In this document: positions 38,601 through 52,195 of the stretch, piece by piece | How positions within the stretch are numbered: position 1 is the stretch's first letter | Layout: each line of letters starts with the position of its first letter | Assembly (NCBI GenBank): GCA_029207755.1 | Contig: JARCOQ010000007.1 | Span: forward strand, 43,853,656 to 43,917,655 | Direction of reading: 5' to 3' | DNA: 64,000 bases | From: Chamaea fasciata | Lineage: Eukaryota > Chordata > Aves > Passeriformes > Sylviidae | Notes under the pieces: model-generated | What the model was told of the DNA's origin: nothing | The model's database searches: none | Seen by the model: only the letters and a program-made list of their open reading frames with translations | Program-made: the position numbers and the translations under genes

Positions 38601-41266
38601 TTAATGTTTTTTTTTCCACTGAGAAGTTTCATTATGTATGTTAGCTTTTGTCTGCATTGGGATGTTAAGGAAATATCTCCATGTTTTGACTTTCTCAGGC
38701 ACATTGCACATGCAAGGTATGACAACACCTTGAACTTATTATCCAATGATTTTGAGGAATATGTGTTAAGTACATACAATGATTTTTCCCTCTCCATTTC
38801 TCAGTATACATTTCACGAAACAAGATGAAGAACAGGAAAGACTTTGGTCTGCAGGAAACTGTAGAATGAAACAATGACAGCAATAAGCACATTAAATACA
38901 ATAACGTGCGAGAGATATTCTCTTTAATCCAGAGCTATACCAAAATGTTTTAACTAAATTCTGAGGGTCCAAAGACATATGAGTGAAAGTAATGCTGTGT
39001 ACTTTTCATATTGAGACTAAAACCACTGAAATCAGGGATTGATTTTTTTCACAAGTTTTGTCTTATCACTGAGGAATGAAAGGATGAAGCTGACTGCCTC
39101 ATTCTCTGCAGTCACCATTGCTTGATATGTGCAGCTTTAAGAATTGTTTTTCTCCTGGGGATGGTGACAAAACATCTATCCACTAGGTAATACTTATGCA
39201 GACTCAAAAATGCTTTTTTCTGTGTCATTAAACCACTCAGATGAGTTTAAAGTGTTCAGTACATTCAGCAACAGGGAAGTGGTAGGGCAGGCTTAAAGGA
39301 ACTTTGATCATGGTCCTTTTTCCCCCACCATTCAGACTAAGACATTTCTCATAAATAAATGACCATGACCTCATGGTAAAATTACCCATATTCTTATGCA
39401 ATACTAAAGGCTACATTGCATGGCAAAATAAAAGCATTTTCCCTGTGGGCAGTCATTTAATTGTTAATATAATTTCAATAAAGTCTTAATTTCCAGAGAA
39501 TCATTAACTGATCATGAATCTCTACTTTCTTAGCTTTTTACAAATTCAGTCAGCAACTGGGAAGTTCTATTACAATCCCTTAATTATATCTCCTTCCACC
39601 TTTATCCTATTTATTTGCTTAGCCCAGGATCATGTGGGGAATTCATTTGGAAAAACTTTCTGAATTTAAACGTGAATATTATCTTAGCCCTTCTATAGGC
39701 ATTGGACTAGTGGCTAAGTAGCTATTTTTTCCAGATGTTGTTCCTTTCTATCTACACCCAGGTACTGCTCAGATGTGTTTGAAGTTAAGGAATCTATTTA
39801 CATGCACAAAAGGCAAAAAGAAAAAAAATCCACATTGAGAAATGTTCCCTACAGCTGAACTGTAGACTCATAAATTCCTCACTCTAATGTTTACATACTT
39901 CTGAATGGCTCCAATAGCTACCAGCCAGAGGCCTGGGTGTTCTGCTTGCCACAAAGAAATCTGAAACCTGGAAAAATTTCATAAACAATTGTCCTTAACC
40001 AAGAACATATGCTCACCCGGCCACTATGTAAAGGCATGTAATATCCAGGGAATATAAAGAAGGGGGAAAGGGGAAGAAGAAGAAAGAGAAAACACTGAAC
40101 GCTTTGTTAAGTGAAGTAGGATTGTCAGTTGGTCAGAAGACCATTGTTGTTTTACTTTAGGAGATTTTACACCCTCAGTGTTTTACCTAATATACACTTT
40201 CATTTTTTGTCTGTCTGCAGCTATCTGCTATGAAACATTAATGCTAAATAAACATGCACTATTAAATGTCCAAATACGCCTTTGCTGCTGTTTACCTAGT
40301 TTATTCACCTTTTGCACATTGAATTTTCAAGCTCATAAGTCAATTTTTGACAGCAGTAGGATATAGAATCTCTCCCCCCTTACTACATATAGAGTCCAGA
40401 AACAATGTTTAAACTGATTTTCCAGCCTTTTTACACAGTGAAAGTTTTTTTTTTCCCCCACAGTTTAAACTATCACCAGCCATTAGGATTCCACAATTTC
40501 CTTTCAGAAACTATTTCACAATCTAATAGAGTCTACCATGGGGAAATTCTTCCTATATAATTGAGCCCACATTTACTTAATATGTATTCTTTAGCTTGAA
40601 AAATTAATAGATTTGATTGCTAGTTATGGCAGGTTAATCCTGTGGTTGTGTCATTCTTTCAAATTGCAAGTTCAGCTCAAAAAATGGAAAACTGATCATA
40701 AAACATAACTTCTTTTATGTTTTCCCCCAAATATGATGCAATGTCTTGAATTTTGATGGCTTCTTTTGTTATTATCTAAAAACTCTGTATGTTCCTCTAT
40801 TTGGTAAGAAGACCCCATAGAATTTGTGCAGCTTTGGCAGCAGGACTAAGAAATGTTGAGATGATTTGACTCATTGTATCTTTCTATCACTGCTGCACAA
40901 GTAACATCATGTGCATTGAATGTTTCATGCCTTACTTTATTAACAGAGTGTAACCGTAGTTGAATGTATTTGAATGGGAAATATAAATCCAGAACTCTGA
41001 ATATGCTTATTTAAGAGCATAGATAGTTCAGCAGTAAGATATCAGACTATCTAATATGGCATTGTAATGAGAGACTCAAGATCGGTACCCAATATATCCC
41101 CCATTTTACCCATTTTGTGTTTCAGATGCACTTTTAAAATTGATGATGCAAACACCCCTAAACGACTTCTATTCAGGGTCTGAAGCATAACTATAAAAGT
41201 CATTCTTACCTAAGACATACACACATCTACATAGACATTTGCAAAAGTGAATTCTAAGAGCAGACC
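32691..41266. other. Noncoding AT-rich sequence
   Basis: No gene is established. The longest ATG frame in the window (126 codons, minus strand, 32846-33226) is here, but I see no domain, signal or splice support. T/G-rich low-complexity tracts lie at 33711-33766 and 38293-38343. A minus-strand segment at 35745-35898 has a good donor site and is noted as a finding. A purine-rich GAAGAA stretch lies near 40060-40095. Confidence 0.5.
38293..38343. repeat. T-rich tract ending in C8
   Basis: A 'tattttggggtttttttttgg' type start, like that of the 8.8-kb tract, leads to T20 and then C8. The strong mononucleotide switch makes local assembly or base-calling errors likely. Confidence 0.8.
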
Positions 41267-41665
41267 TGTAGGAAAAGGGAATATAGGTGACCTTGCCCTG
41301 AAGGAGGAGGAGAAAGAGGAGGAGGAGCCTTGAGGAAGAGGGAATAAGGGGATCATGAAGAAGAAGGATTCTGGGGAGAGAGAATCACTGCTGTGAGGTC
41401 ACTCTGCAGTCAGAGCCTGTTGTTGGAACTTGCAGCCACAGTCTAGCCAGGTAAAAACCTGCATTCAGAGTCTACAAACTAATACATGCATAGTTTAGCA
41501 GGAAGTAACCTGCAGTCAGAGGCTGCAGCCAGAGTCAGTGAATGGTTGGAGTCAGGATGGTTGAGCTGCAAAGAGGAATAAACCAGGACCCTTTTCATGC
41601 TGTGATAAACAAGAAGTCTGTGTCTGGGCTAATTTCTACCCTTTTACAAGAGGGCTGATGCAACA
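41267..41665 (+). mobile_element. Probable solo LTR with near-perfect target duplication
   Basis: The 399-bp segment starts TGTAGG, ends GCAACA, and is flanked by CAGACC at 41261-41266 and CAGACA at 41666-41671, a 6-bp target duplication with one mismatch. A length near 400 bp, TG...CA termini and an AATAAA signal at 41577-41582, about 85 bp before the end, all fit a retroviral LTR in the plus orientation. Near the start is a purine tract (41300-41327). The middle holds imperfect repeats of 'ctgcagtcagag' at about 41404, 41460 and 41510. A 6-bp duplication is typical of ERVK-like (beta-retroviral) elements, but the family is not identified. No internal genes or second LTR are seen nearby. Confidence 0.6.
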
Positions 41666-42598
41666 CAGACATATTGAAATCAGTTTCAGGTGTTCTGTTC
41701 AGCAGGAGTAAAATTCGTAAGGAAAACAAAAGCAGAAAAAATGTTTAGCCATGTTTTCTTTCTGTTGCTTTAGTAGGATATGATTGTCTTGCTTACATCA
41801 TGGGTTCTTCTATCAGTTTTTTCACTTGGACTGTCCCACAGTCTTCATCAACAAAACCAACTTCATCAACTTTTGTGCTAACCTGAGGCTTATATTATTG
41901 TAGTACAAGTTTCAGATATACCTTTTTGGACCTCTAACACTTGCTGGATCTTAATGAATGAGTCTTGGCAAATACTTTGTGAAAGGTATTTCAAGAAGAG
42001 TTAAGAAGAAAGAAAGGAGGATGGATTGAAGCAGAGTACGAGACAGAGCACTAAAAGAAATAAGAGAAATTTTAATCTCATCTTCTTCAAAAAAAGTCTG
42101 AAAAAATTTGCTAAAAATGCTGCTGACAGACAGCATGCAAAGAAACCTGCTCATTCAGAATGCTGCATGCAGTGCTCTGAACTCCAAGAGCAACAAAAAT
42201 TTGTCTGTTTTCATTCCACCAGAGTTTCGTAATTTGAATACTACCATATACTGATTCTGCCATATTTCTCTTCTGAAAATGTCACTCTTCAAAACACCAC
42301 GTTGGGTCTCACCTCTACTAAGTAGTGACAGAACTTACACTGCAAACCCTTGGTGACATTTTGCTCCATCCATACTTCTTTTGATCTGCATTCCATTACT
42401 GCTACAATAGAAGAATAGAAGAATATAGTACAAAATTAAAATGAGGAAGCATAGCTTTTACCACTTGAAATAAATGTGGGGAACAGATGAATTAGCTAAA
42501 ATGAAACATGGATCAACTCAGGAATATAATTCTCTTTAGTACAGCTGAGGTCAACTTGGGTTTTTTTTAATGTGTTTAAATTTCAGCATGATTATAAA

Positions 42599-42610
42599 TA
42601 TACGTGTGTG

Positions 42611-42644
<34 letters not shown>

Positions 42645-42645
42645 T
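42599..42645. repeat. (TG)n(TA)11(CA)n palindromic microsatellite
   Basis: GTGTGTG at 42604-42610, eleven TA units at 42611-42632 and CACACAC at 42633-42639 form a perfect 36-base palindrome that could extrude as a cruciform or fold as a hairpin. The CA side continues to 42644. Confidence 0.88.
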
Positions 42646-44226
42646 AGAGTTTGTAAAGTATGTTCACTCAAGTATATGTGTCAAGGAAATAAAAAACTAG
42701 GCCTATGGTGTAATTGCAGATGACTTTATCATGTTTTAATATATCTAGCATGTACTTTTATGCTGTTGAACATAAGCAAAAGGAAACTTCAAAATGCTCA
42801 GAAAAGGGCTAAATATGCTCTTTGATCAAGCCTTGAAGGAGCAAGTATAAACTGATTTATGCCACTTTAAAGGCTGACTGCACAGTCAACAGCTAATATT
42901 ATGCAGTATTTCTTAATAGCATAAAAAGAAAAGAGAAAGTTTCAGATTTTTGTCTGAAAAATATACTACAGACTACAGATTATTTTGTGTGTCTGTTGTT
43001 TGCTTGGTTTTTTTTTTTTTATTGTCTCATTTTGTAAAGTGACAAGAAAGAAGTACAGTGGGCTTAGGAGCAGTCTATGATGGGGGGAAGATAAAGGGGC
43101 ATATTCCTACTCTTCCTGCTATTGTCAGCAATTTTCTTTGTTTATGCAAAGCAGTTTGGTATAATTTACTTGAAATCCTGTTAACAGTTAAAATAACTCA
43201 AATATTCCCACTTCAGGCTGCCAAATATCAAATATGGTCTCTGATGTCTTGCAGTTGTCACATATGAACTTGCCAGGCTTTTATCTTTCTTGCTACAGGG
43301 CCAGGAGTTGGTGTCCCAAGGGAAGGAGCACTCATTTCTATGCCCTAAATGCACAGCTTTGCTGAGCTTTGCAGTTTTGCAGTCTAGATAACCCTGAGAA
43401 TTTGTGTAAAAGATAGCCTGAATGTCTGCTGTTAGCTATCATGCATTTAGTCATATAGACTGTGTGACTTCCTAAAAAAAATATCCTGACTAATTAAACT
43501 TTGAAATTTCATTTTTGTTTACATTGATCTGTTTTTTCCTTCTCTAATTTGCTATCCCATTTTTCTTACTAGTTTCAAATTAGGCTTTTATTTGTCTAAA
43601 TAAGTAGCATTGTGGTATTTAGATCTAATCAATCTAGTTCCCTAGTAACTAGTAGAACAAAAAAATCAGAATAAATTGCCCCGTAGCTTATCATTATATG
43701 CATATGTTCATTATAAGATTATTATTAGAAATTGCAGTGCCAGACATGACCATTTTTTGTCATTTTGTGGATGAGTGTCAAATCTAAGTTTCAATGCATG
43801 CTTTAGTGAATAACTGTAATTGAAAATCTTGCGTGTTTTACTGTGTAATGTAACTCTGATCTATCTGCAGAACTCTTACTATGGTTTTACATACTTTTGG
43901 TTTGCCAAAGACCTGACTCCAAAAATCACCTTCTTGGTGGAAACATATGCAACACGTTCTTGTACTTCATGCAATCAAAAGCCTTGCCACCAGTTATAAA
44001 AATGTGTATTCTTGAATTGGTTAGTTTGAAATAAAATCCCAGTGCAGACTAAAGAGTTTAGAGTTTTCACTACAAACATGCAATCAGGTCAAGAAAAATT
44101 GAAAACTTCCCTGTAGTGTTTAACTGAGCATATGAATCTTGTAAGAATTGCATTTTTCTTGGTCTTTGGTAAAATTTGACATTGTGTATAACTCATGTTG
44201 AAAATATACTTTTTCCTCTCTCACAG

Positions 44227-44249
44227 ACAGCACAGCTGGAGAGATTTAG
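44227..44249 (+). other. Microexon-like 23-nt segment
   Basis: A pyrimidine-rich acceptor (ttttcctctctcacag, ending at 44226) is followed by 23 nt and then GTAAGA at 44250. One frame reads TAQLERF. Acceptor and donor are both close to vertebrate consensus, but 23 nt is not a multiple of three, and pairs like this arise by chance in 64 kb. No neighbouring exon is certain. Confidence 0.18.
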
Positions 44250-46739
44250 GTAAGATAACTTCTCAAATTAAGTGGCAACCCATATATATCCTTTTTCACA
44301 GTTTGAGTCATCGTACAAATTATAAACTGTAGTAATTTGATGACACTGTTCATATTTTTTTTTCTAGTTGTAATCATGTAAACCAAAGCTAGAGGGCAAT
44401 TTGTTGTGATTACTGTTTTCTGATAAAAAGAGTGAGATGAGTGGGAAAATCGAATGTTAGAGGATTAAGGAGTGCCAACAAAGACCCTAGAAGGAAAAGA
44501 TCTGGAATAGCCGATCTTGCCACAGCATCTGATGGCTGAATCACAATGTCAGGTTTATGTGTAATCCCAAGTAGAAAGAAATATGCCCAGACCTCATGGT
44601 AGTTTTACAGTCATACTTCAGGAGTTCTCTTAAGGATTGTCATTGAGCAAGATAAGATTCTTTTTTTGGCTCTTTTCTTCTGCTTTATTGAAAATGGGCT
44701 ATGACTTTTTTATTTTTTTTTAAATTTTTTAGTCAAGAAGGTCTTTCATGAAAGAACATGATGTCATTAACTCATGTTTTATCAGTGGTTTGAAGTAGGT
44801 TGGCTTTATTTTTTATGGTGATTCATGTATTTGACAAAGATCATCTGCCAAATTATTTCAAGTAATTTTTCAGATTCACTGGAATTGTCTCCATCCTAAT
44901 TATTTTCTTTTTAATTTAGGTAAAGTTTGTATTGTAATAGCAAAATGTAAGACTTTGAGCTTAATAGGGGTTTGTTTTACGTTTAAAACTATTTTTCAAA
45001 GGTGAGTTTTTCCAATATAAGGAATGAAATCTGACATCTCAGATCTGAAGTAACACATCGTGCATGAAGATAATTCGATAACTTTTATATTTTCCAAAAC
45101 ATTCCTGGATTTTACTTCCTGTCTATTGTATTATGCTGTGGGGTTTTCTTTATTTTTCCTTAATGTTTGGTAATATTTTTTCTTCTTTCTCCACAGGATT
45201 TCTACTTATTTTCTCTGTGGCAAAGTCAGTTTGGCATACACTAGTGTAGTCGGAGGTATTTTTTTATCTAGTCAATTAATATAATTTGATGGCTTTTTAT
45301 TTAAAGGGAAAATAGAAAAAACAAAAAAGCCAACAACCAGAAAAAAATCGACCATGGTACAGGACAGAAAATTTATTAACAAACACTTGATATTTCAAAC
45401 TTAATGAAGGTGCATGAGCACACTGGGTTTATGGCTTATTAAATATTTTAGGGTATCAAAATGTAAGTTTTGGAACATTAAAGGATTCTCTATTAAAAAG
45501 ACAAAACTGTAAAAGAAAAAAAAAATCAATACCATGTTCCAAAGGTTTTCAAGTGACTATGAGAGTGAGAACATGACAGTCTTTATATCAGAGTTTCACA
45601 GATATATTTTTGCCTTTTTTAATGACATACGTAAACTGGACCTCTATTTAGCAAGGAGAGAGATAATAAGAATTTTTCAGCTATTTAGTTTGCCTTTATC
45701 TTCTTCTGCAATTTCTCTTGCTGGTAAAAGCACTGGCTTTTATCTTTATGATAATAAAACCATTCTAAAAAAGGAGTTATAAAATATATCCCTACTTGTT
45801 TGGTTTGTTTTTTGTTTGTTTTTTTTTTTTTTTTGAAGTCAAAGAATGCATTTGATTGCAACAAATAGGATTTAATAGAGAATTGAAAATTAGGGTGGCA
45901 TTTTTGATAATTATTCTTAATATTTCAACCATCACATTACTAAAAAAAAAGTTTGCAATTACCTTATATGGTCTGTTTGGGAGCTAAATTTCTGAATTTT
46001 TCTATCTTATTTATAAAATCCCTAGCAGCTTATATGCAGTTAGATAAAATCCAAATTTACTATTTAAAACTAACTAGCATTTTGTTCCATGTGTGGAGAA
46101 AAAGTAGGCCAGCTAGACATCAGCAAGAAGACAGGAAAAAAAAAAAGAAAAAAACACCTTCTTTGTATTGTAATCATAACATACTTAAAGTTCATAGCTG
46201 ACATGTCTGGTCCTTTTCTCAGGGTCCCAGGGATCATTACAGTGAAAGAGAGATGTCTTAATAAGGAGATGTGGAGGACAGTAGGCTTTAGGAGGAAGTT
46301 TAGCTGAGATTTACAGCTGAAATAGAGGTAAAGCAATCAAAGATATTTCAGAAAAAAACCCAAACAACAAAGCAACTAACCAACAAAAAATAAAACCACA
46401 AAAAACTGTAACCAAACAAACCTGTGCTACTAAGTAGTATTAAATATACTCAGATTAATTTTTTTTAATTTATTTTACTTTTCAAAGATTACAAAACATT
46501 ATTTTTAATAAATTAGACTATTGGTGTATCAATAATATTGCTACTGTGAAAGTATAGAGCCTCAAGTGGGTTGTACCCCATATAGCTTATATATGGCTAA
46601 TCCCTGCTATGATTCAGTGAAACTGAGAAACTTCAACCGGGAGCCCTGATGTCCAGAACACTTCTCTCTTCTTTTCATAGTAATTCTTTTTGACCTGTCC
46701 AGAATTAATTACCATCTGTCTAATGCTATCTTCCTAGCT

Positions 46740-47060
46740 GAAGGTGAACTAACAGTAAAAACATGGAGGCTGCAATAATGCCTACCGGCAGATTTCATTG
46801 GGTTTTCGCCAAATTGACAGGGTCCCATCTGCTTTGTGAGGACATGTTGCAACAAACTCAGGTGCTTTCCTAATGACCTGACATAACTATTTAAAGAGAA
46901 TGTTTATGATTATAATATATTGCTCTATTAATTACAGCAGCAGGGATTAGCTCTCTCTATGCTTTTATGCTGTTTGATTTTCTTACTGTAATCATCTTAC
47001 TAACTGCTTCACCACATAAATTATATCTCATCAGATTACCTTAAATCAATCCAAATTCAG
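46740..47060. promoter_or_regulatory. Candidate conserved noncoding element
   Basis: This patch is non-repetitive, free of homopolymers, and keeps several CpG sites (cctaccggcag, ttttcgccaa). It also carries homeodomain-type TAATTA ('attaattacag' near 46928) and TTTAAATC-like motifs. Its texture resembles deeply conserved enhancers in gene deserts. Without alignment this is a guess from composition only. Confidence 0.18.
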
Positions 47061-50017
47061 ATATGGTGCTTGAAAGAGTGTAAGTTTTCATTTCTTGCAT
47101 GACTGCACACCAGAATGGCAGTGGTCCCCTTCTCCACCTAATAAATTCTGTGAAACACTTTACTGTCCTAAACTCAGTTTGGATGCTATTGAATGCATGG
47201 AGTATAGGGGAAGTACACTTTTGAATCTATGAACCAAGTTGTTTTCTTCAGCTTCCTCATTCTACCTGAGTTGGTGACCCATTTTTAAATTTGAGTCACT
47301 AAAAAAAGAATCTCAGGTTGTTTAGTATTCTCAGGTGTGAAGGAAGAAAATATTAACTAGACCATTGCAGAGAACAGAAATTACAGTGTTTGAGGGAGGG
47401 GTCAAAACAATTCTTATAATTCATAGGAGGATTTTGCACTTTTGGAATTATTCATATGGGTGGTATCCCCTAATTTGCTCACTTATCTCCATATTTTCTG
47501 TGGTTATAAAGGGATATTAGGGTGACTGGATATCTACAATAGGGATGTCCACATGTGAGCTACAGGTCTATGAGCTTAATAAGACCTTTCTTTCTCTCAT
47601 GAAATCCATGTGGTTTGAATTTATTGAAAATTCATCATTCCACTGTCAGTTATGATTGGCTAAAATGAGGTACTTGCATGTAATTTAGTAAATGCAAAGT
47701 AGAAGGTGGCATATTGGAGGAATGTCACTCACTTTGATAAAGCTTTCTGCTCCTATTTTTTTTTTTTTTTAGCTTCAGCAACAGCATATTCTATGTTCTC
47801 AGACAATGACAGCTGAGAGAGACATAGCAAAACACAGTTGAAAACTAATCACCAACTGAGAAAATACATGTCATAGGAACTTGCTGGGCACTTTTTTTCA
47901 ATTCCTACTTTGTCTTTTCTGTGAATTGGCAGTGCTGGTACCTCTCTGAAACCTCTTCCATACTGACCTGATTCTAAGACAGTTATTCCATTGGAGTCAG
48001 AAATTGCCCCAGAATTACTATCTATTAGTCATATTTTTTAATGGTCACCCATTAATGACTTTAAACTCACAGTTCCTTTCACACTGCAGAAATATGAGCA
48101 TGGCTTCTGATATAACTCTAAAATAGATAAAGGCTATTCTTTAGTCTGTGGAACCCCATACTTGAGATTTCCAACATCTTCATGAATAGCCAGACACGCA
48201 CAGGCCATCCACAGGGTACTTGTGAGATAGACAAGCTGATTTAATAAGGGAAAGAAAAAGAATGCTCCCAGTTAATGTTTTCCATGGAATTGCTCTTTCA
48301 ATGTAGTATAAACTTTGTTTCTAAGTCTAAGTAAATGAAAATGAGCCAAATTTGGAGAAGTTGTAGTTCTGAGAAAGAGAACATTTTTGTCTCCGTTCTA
48401 ATAGCATAATATGTCAATTCAAGGAGCACTGAGTGAAAAAGAGATTTTCAGCCAGTCAGTTTAAAAAAAAAAAAAAAAAAGCTCAATATGTTATAGCATT
48501 ATGCAACATTTCATTTATATCTCATAATTTTGATCTCTTGAATCTTCATCTGGCTCTATCAGTGTCTCCTATATAATAAACTCAGACCCTTTTCCTTCAT
48601 GTATTGAATATACATAACCAAAGTGTGTTTCAGATTTATAGTGTCAAAAAGGCCTGTCTCAGTTATACTGATTTTCCTAAACAGAGTCCTGTTGTACCAA
48701 AATTCACATTTCTATATAAACGTGTCCATTCATGTGAGATCATGTATCACCAAACACAGCTGTGCAGTAGCTGCAGGTGTAAAACTGCCACCATAATGAC
48801 AGAATGTGTCTATTATGGGTCATCTTTTTCCTCTCCATATTTAAAAATAATGTTAAATGGATTTTTCTTTCTGCAAGCATTATTATCCGTTGAAATCTAC
48901 TTAATGTAGATTAGTCTAATAGGAGAAATTGTCTCATTAGACAACCATCATCTGCTTTCAAGGAACCATCCCTAACTACAGTCTCTTTAGGGGATGGAAG
49001 GGAGAAGCAAAGAATCAAAAGTGTAAAACTATTTATTAGGCCTCAAAGGGTCAATAGTCTTTCATTTTGTGTGCTTGTGATTAACTTGTCCGTCTGATAT
49101 TTCAACACAGATGAAGTCTGAAGTCCTCTAACCCTTTTTAATATTGTCTCTTTGATATCTTTTCTTGTGTCAATTAAAAAAGTGTTATCATAGACAGAGG
49201 GAAAGAGAAATGAAAGGGATGAAACAAGTGTGAGTGTAACTTTCTTATAATCGTATGATAAGAGAGACAAATTAGCCTCAAGAGGAGACAAACATTTCTA
49301 AAACACAGAAATATAAACACACTGTTATTTCATTAGAGTTTATTAGCTGCAAGGAAATGGAGAGTGAGAAAAAAGCACGGCTTTGTTGCAGAGAGGAAAC
49401 CAGTCAGTCATTTAGTATTCCAATTCTTAGAGTTTCAAAAAAGTTTTCAATCTCAAATTCACCTTTCCCACTCAATTCAACCTTAGAAACATTGTTAAAA
49501 GTGTAACTCCACTGTTGCTTTGCATATGAGGGTTTACCCAGCCTAGTAACCTGAAATGGTTTCATTTATTTGACAGTACAAAAAATATTTCCCTACGACA
49601 AGATTATTCTCTCTATCCCATTCCCTTTTATCAAAACGAGTTTATGAGGCTTTCCCCTCAACCCCCATAGCAGCAAGATATATTTTTTTTTTCTGATTCC
49701 TGATATATCAGTATGTTACTGGTCTTTACTTGATATCAAACTGGTTGTAAGTCAGGTGAACTTGGGGAAGCACCAGCTGAATACAGGGTTCCTGATTACA
49801 AAGGTGCCAGCCAAAGGATCAGCTCAAATTCCCTGAAGCCATTTTTATTGTGAATTGTATCTTAGGTATAATAATTAGGCTCCTCAATTTCAACTGGAAC
49901 ACCTTTTAGTACTAAACCAGATGACTCCCCAGATGGCACAAAGTTGATATCACACATTTAGGTTGGGTCCTGGGAGGCGTAATTCAGGTTAAATGGTGGT
50001 GTGGTTTTTTGTGTGGT

Positions 50018-50085
50018 TTTGTTTGTTTGTTTGTTTTTTGTTTGTTTGTTTGTTTGTTTTGCTTTTAGTTTGTTTGTTTGTTTGG
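50018..50085. repeat. (TTTG)n microsatellite
   Basis: Tandem GTTT units run on both sides of two short interruptions (ttttttg and gcttttag). This is a tetranucleotide locus that is probably polymorphic in length. Confidence 0.9.
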
Positions 50086-52092
50086 GTGGTTTTTTTTAAT
50101 CTAAGAGGAAGAAAACCCAGATATGAAGTTCCCCTCACAGGTGAGCTTTAGCTATATTTGCCTAAATAGTGAAAGAAAGAAATGGTTAGTAAAAAACCAT
50201 CTGGATTTTTGCAACTCATAGGCAAAATATTTGGAAAGTGCCTGTATGGCAAATTCATGTTATGTTTCTATGACAAAATTAATGGTACATTTCAGTTACT
50301 GGACATTTTATAAACTTCTGTCTAAACATTGATATGTATTGATAGGGATCTTTTGTATGTCACAATGCAATTTTATTAAAGTCTTGTTCACACTACATTT
50401 AGGAGTTTTATATATTTTGTAATCTAAGCAGTTCCTAGAGTTACAGTACACTTTGTATAATTACTGTGTCAAAATAACATCCAAATAGCACACCTTGTAG
50501 AGCTTTCTCAGTGACTTCAAAATCTGTTTTATGAAGCTAGAATGGGGTGGGGTGGGTGTACACAAATACAGGAGTGGATTTCATAGGAAATCTTCTTAAC
50601 AAATCTTTCTAAAATCTATGGTCATCCAAAATCATCAATTGCCATTATGCATGATTTCAATAAGCAGCTTGTAACAACTATATGAATTTCCTTGACTTAG
50701 ATGTTTTCATGAAATATGTGTTAATTAATATATTAAATTGTTATGGAAAGTAATTTTCAAAGTAGGAAATGCTTCATGTTGAAACATAGTAATGAATTAC
50801 CAAGAGGTAAAGGGTAAGATTCATTGTGATTTATTTATTAATCAATCAACTATAGCAGGTGAGACCTTGTTAAGTTATGGTCCTTATTCTAAGCCATGGC
50901 ATAGCTACAAGTTGGAGACATTTTGGCAGTTTGAGATCAGCCCGTCCTTTTTTATAAATTAACAGGTACAAGATCTTTATTCTCACTAGAATTGAATGCT
51001 GATACCACATGGATAAAGAGAATTGCTTTTAAGCATCTAAAGGCAGCCAAAAATCTTTAGCATTCAGGAAGAAATTGGGGTACATCCTTAAACCTCAACA
51101 ATCTTAATGTGTGCATCCCATGGGTTTTTTTTTTAATCAGTGGTAAGAAAGATTGACTACACATGAAGAAATTTGATATCCTGAACAAGATTAAGTGCTA
51201 TGAAAGAATGACTTTTACAGCAACACTTGATTAATCCCTTCCATAGTGGACTTTTCTTTTTTTTTCAGACAAACCCTTCCTTTGATCAACTATGGCAGAT
51301 TTCTCTCAGCTGCATGATCTGTTTTGCCCTGTAACGAATAATGAAACATGCTTATTCAGTAAGATGTTGCCTTCTGTAGATAATTATGTCACATGTGTCA
51401 TAAACCTATTCAACCTTTTGATAGTAAAATGAAATTAAATAAGTGACAGATGTGTGAGATTTTTTTAAGAGAAGGGATATGGCTTCTTGTGACTACCTGA
51501 AGTAGGGAGAGATCAATTATTACCTTAAATTTCCCAGAAACCTGACATTATTGTTAGATATACTAGTAATTTCAGTTCCAAAGATTTTCTGTTGTCTCCA
51601 CAGATGCCAGAAGCTTCAGGGGCTAGACAAGGGTCCTTTTCAAATTTCATATCATCTTTAGCCTTTCATGCACCAGCTGTGAAAATCAATTAGCCTTGGT
51701 GAAACTAAGCTGCTGCATGCTCTCAATAATGAAAAAATACCAACTGTGCTCTGGTGATATTCTCTGTCTGTAAAAAGAAGGATAGCACTTCTGAATTTCT
51801 TTTTCACATTTTTCCTACATAGAGTTGCCTTTTTACTTCTGCTTTTGAAATTTACCAGATATGCCAGACAGGTTAACACAGGATACTGTTTAAAAAGGCA
51901 AGAAAGCTAGACTCTTGCCCAGTTCTGACATTTGTTATTTCCTAAGGCTTGTTGAAAGCCAAGTCTCAAAGTAAAAAGCATCTGAGTGCCAAAGTTGACT
52001 TACTCTTTGATAATATTATGATGCCAAACAATTCCTTGGGAATTTGCAAGCTGTTCCTCTTACAAATGTCTTCTGCTTCTTTCTTTGCTTAG

Positions 52093-52195
52093 GAGAACAA
52101 GACAGCATCTTTGAACTTGAGAAACTTGAAGACAATATTTGAAGAGAATAAGAAGAATCTGCCTGCACTAATTAGAACTTTATGGACAAAGAGAG
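52093..52195 (+). other. Exon-like segment, open reading frame, strong acceptor
   Basis: A long pyrimidine tract (cttctgcttctttctttgcttag) ends at 52092. The next 103 nt are open in one frame, starting ENKTASLNLRNLKTIFEENK and continuing to TLWTKR, before a possible donor GTGCAT at 52196. The frame runs on to a stop at 52207. The peptide is helix-like and lysine-rich, and I do not recognise it. The donor is weak and no partner exon is identified. It could be an exon of an unannotated transcript, part of a pseudogene, or coincidence. Confidence 0.22.

Larger units (their letters stand above)
41666..46739. other. Noncoding AT-rich sequence
   Basis: No gene is established. It includes the palindromic dinucleotide tract at 42604-42639, two plus-strand exon-like segments at 44227-44249 and 45197-45255, a T/G-rich tract at 45797-45834 and an A/C-rich tract at about 46352-46425. 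Confidence 0.5.
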
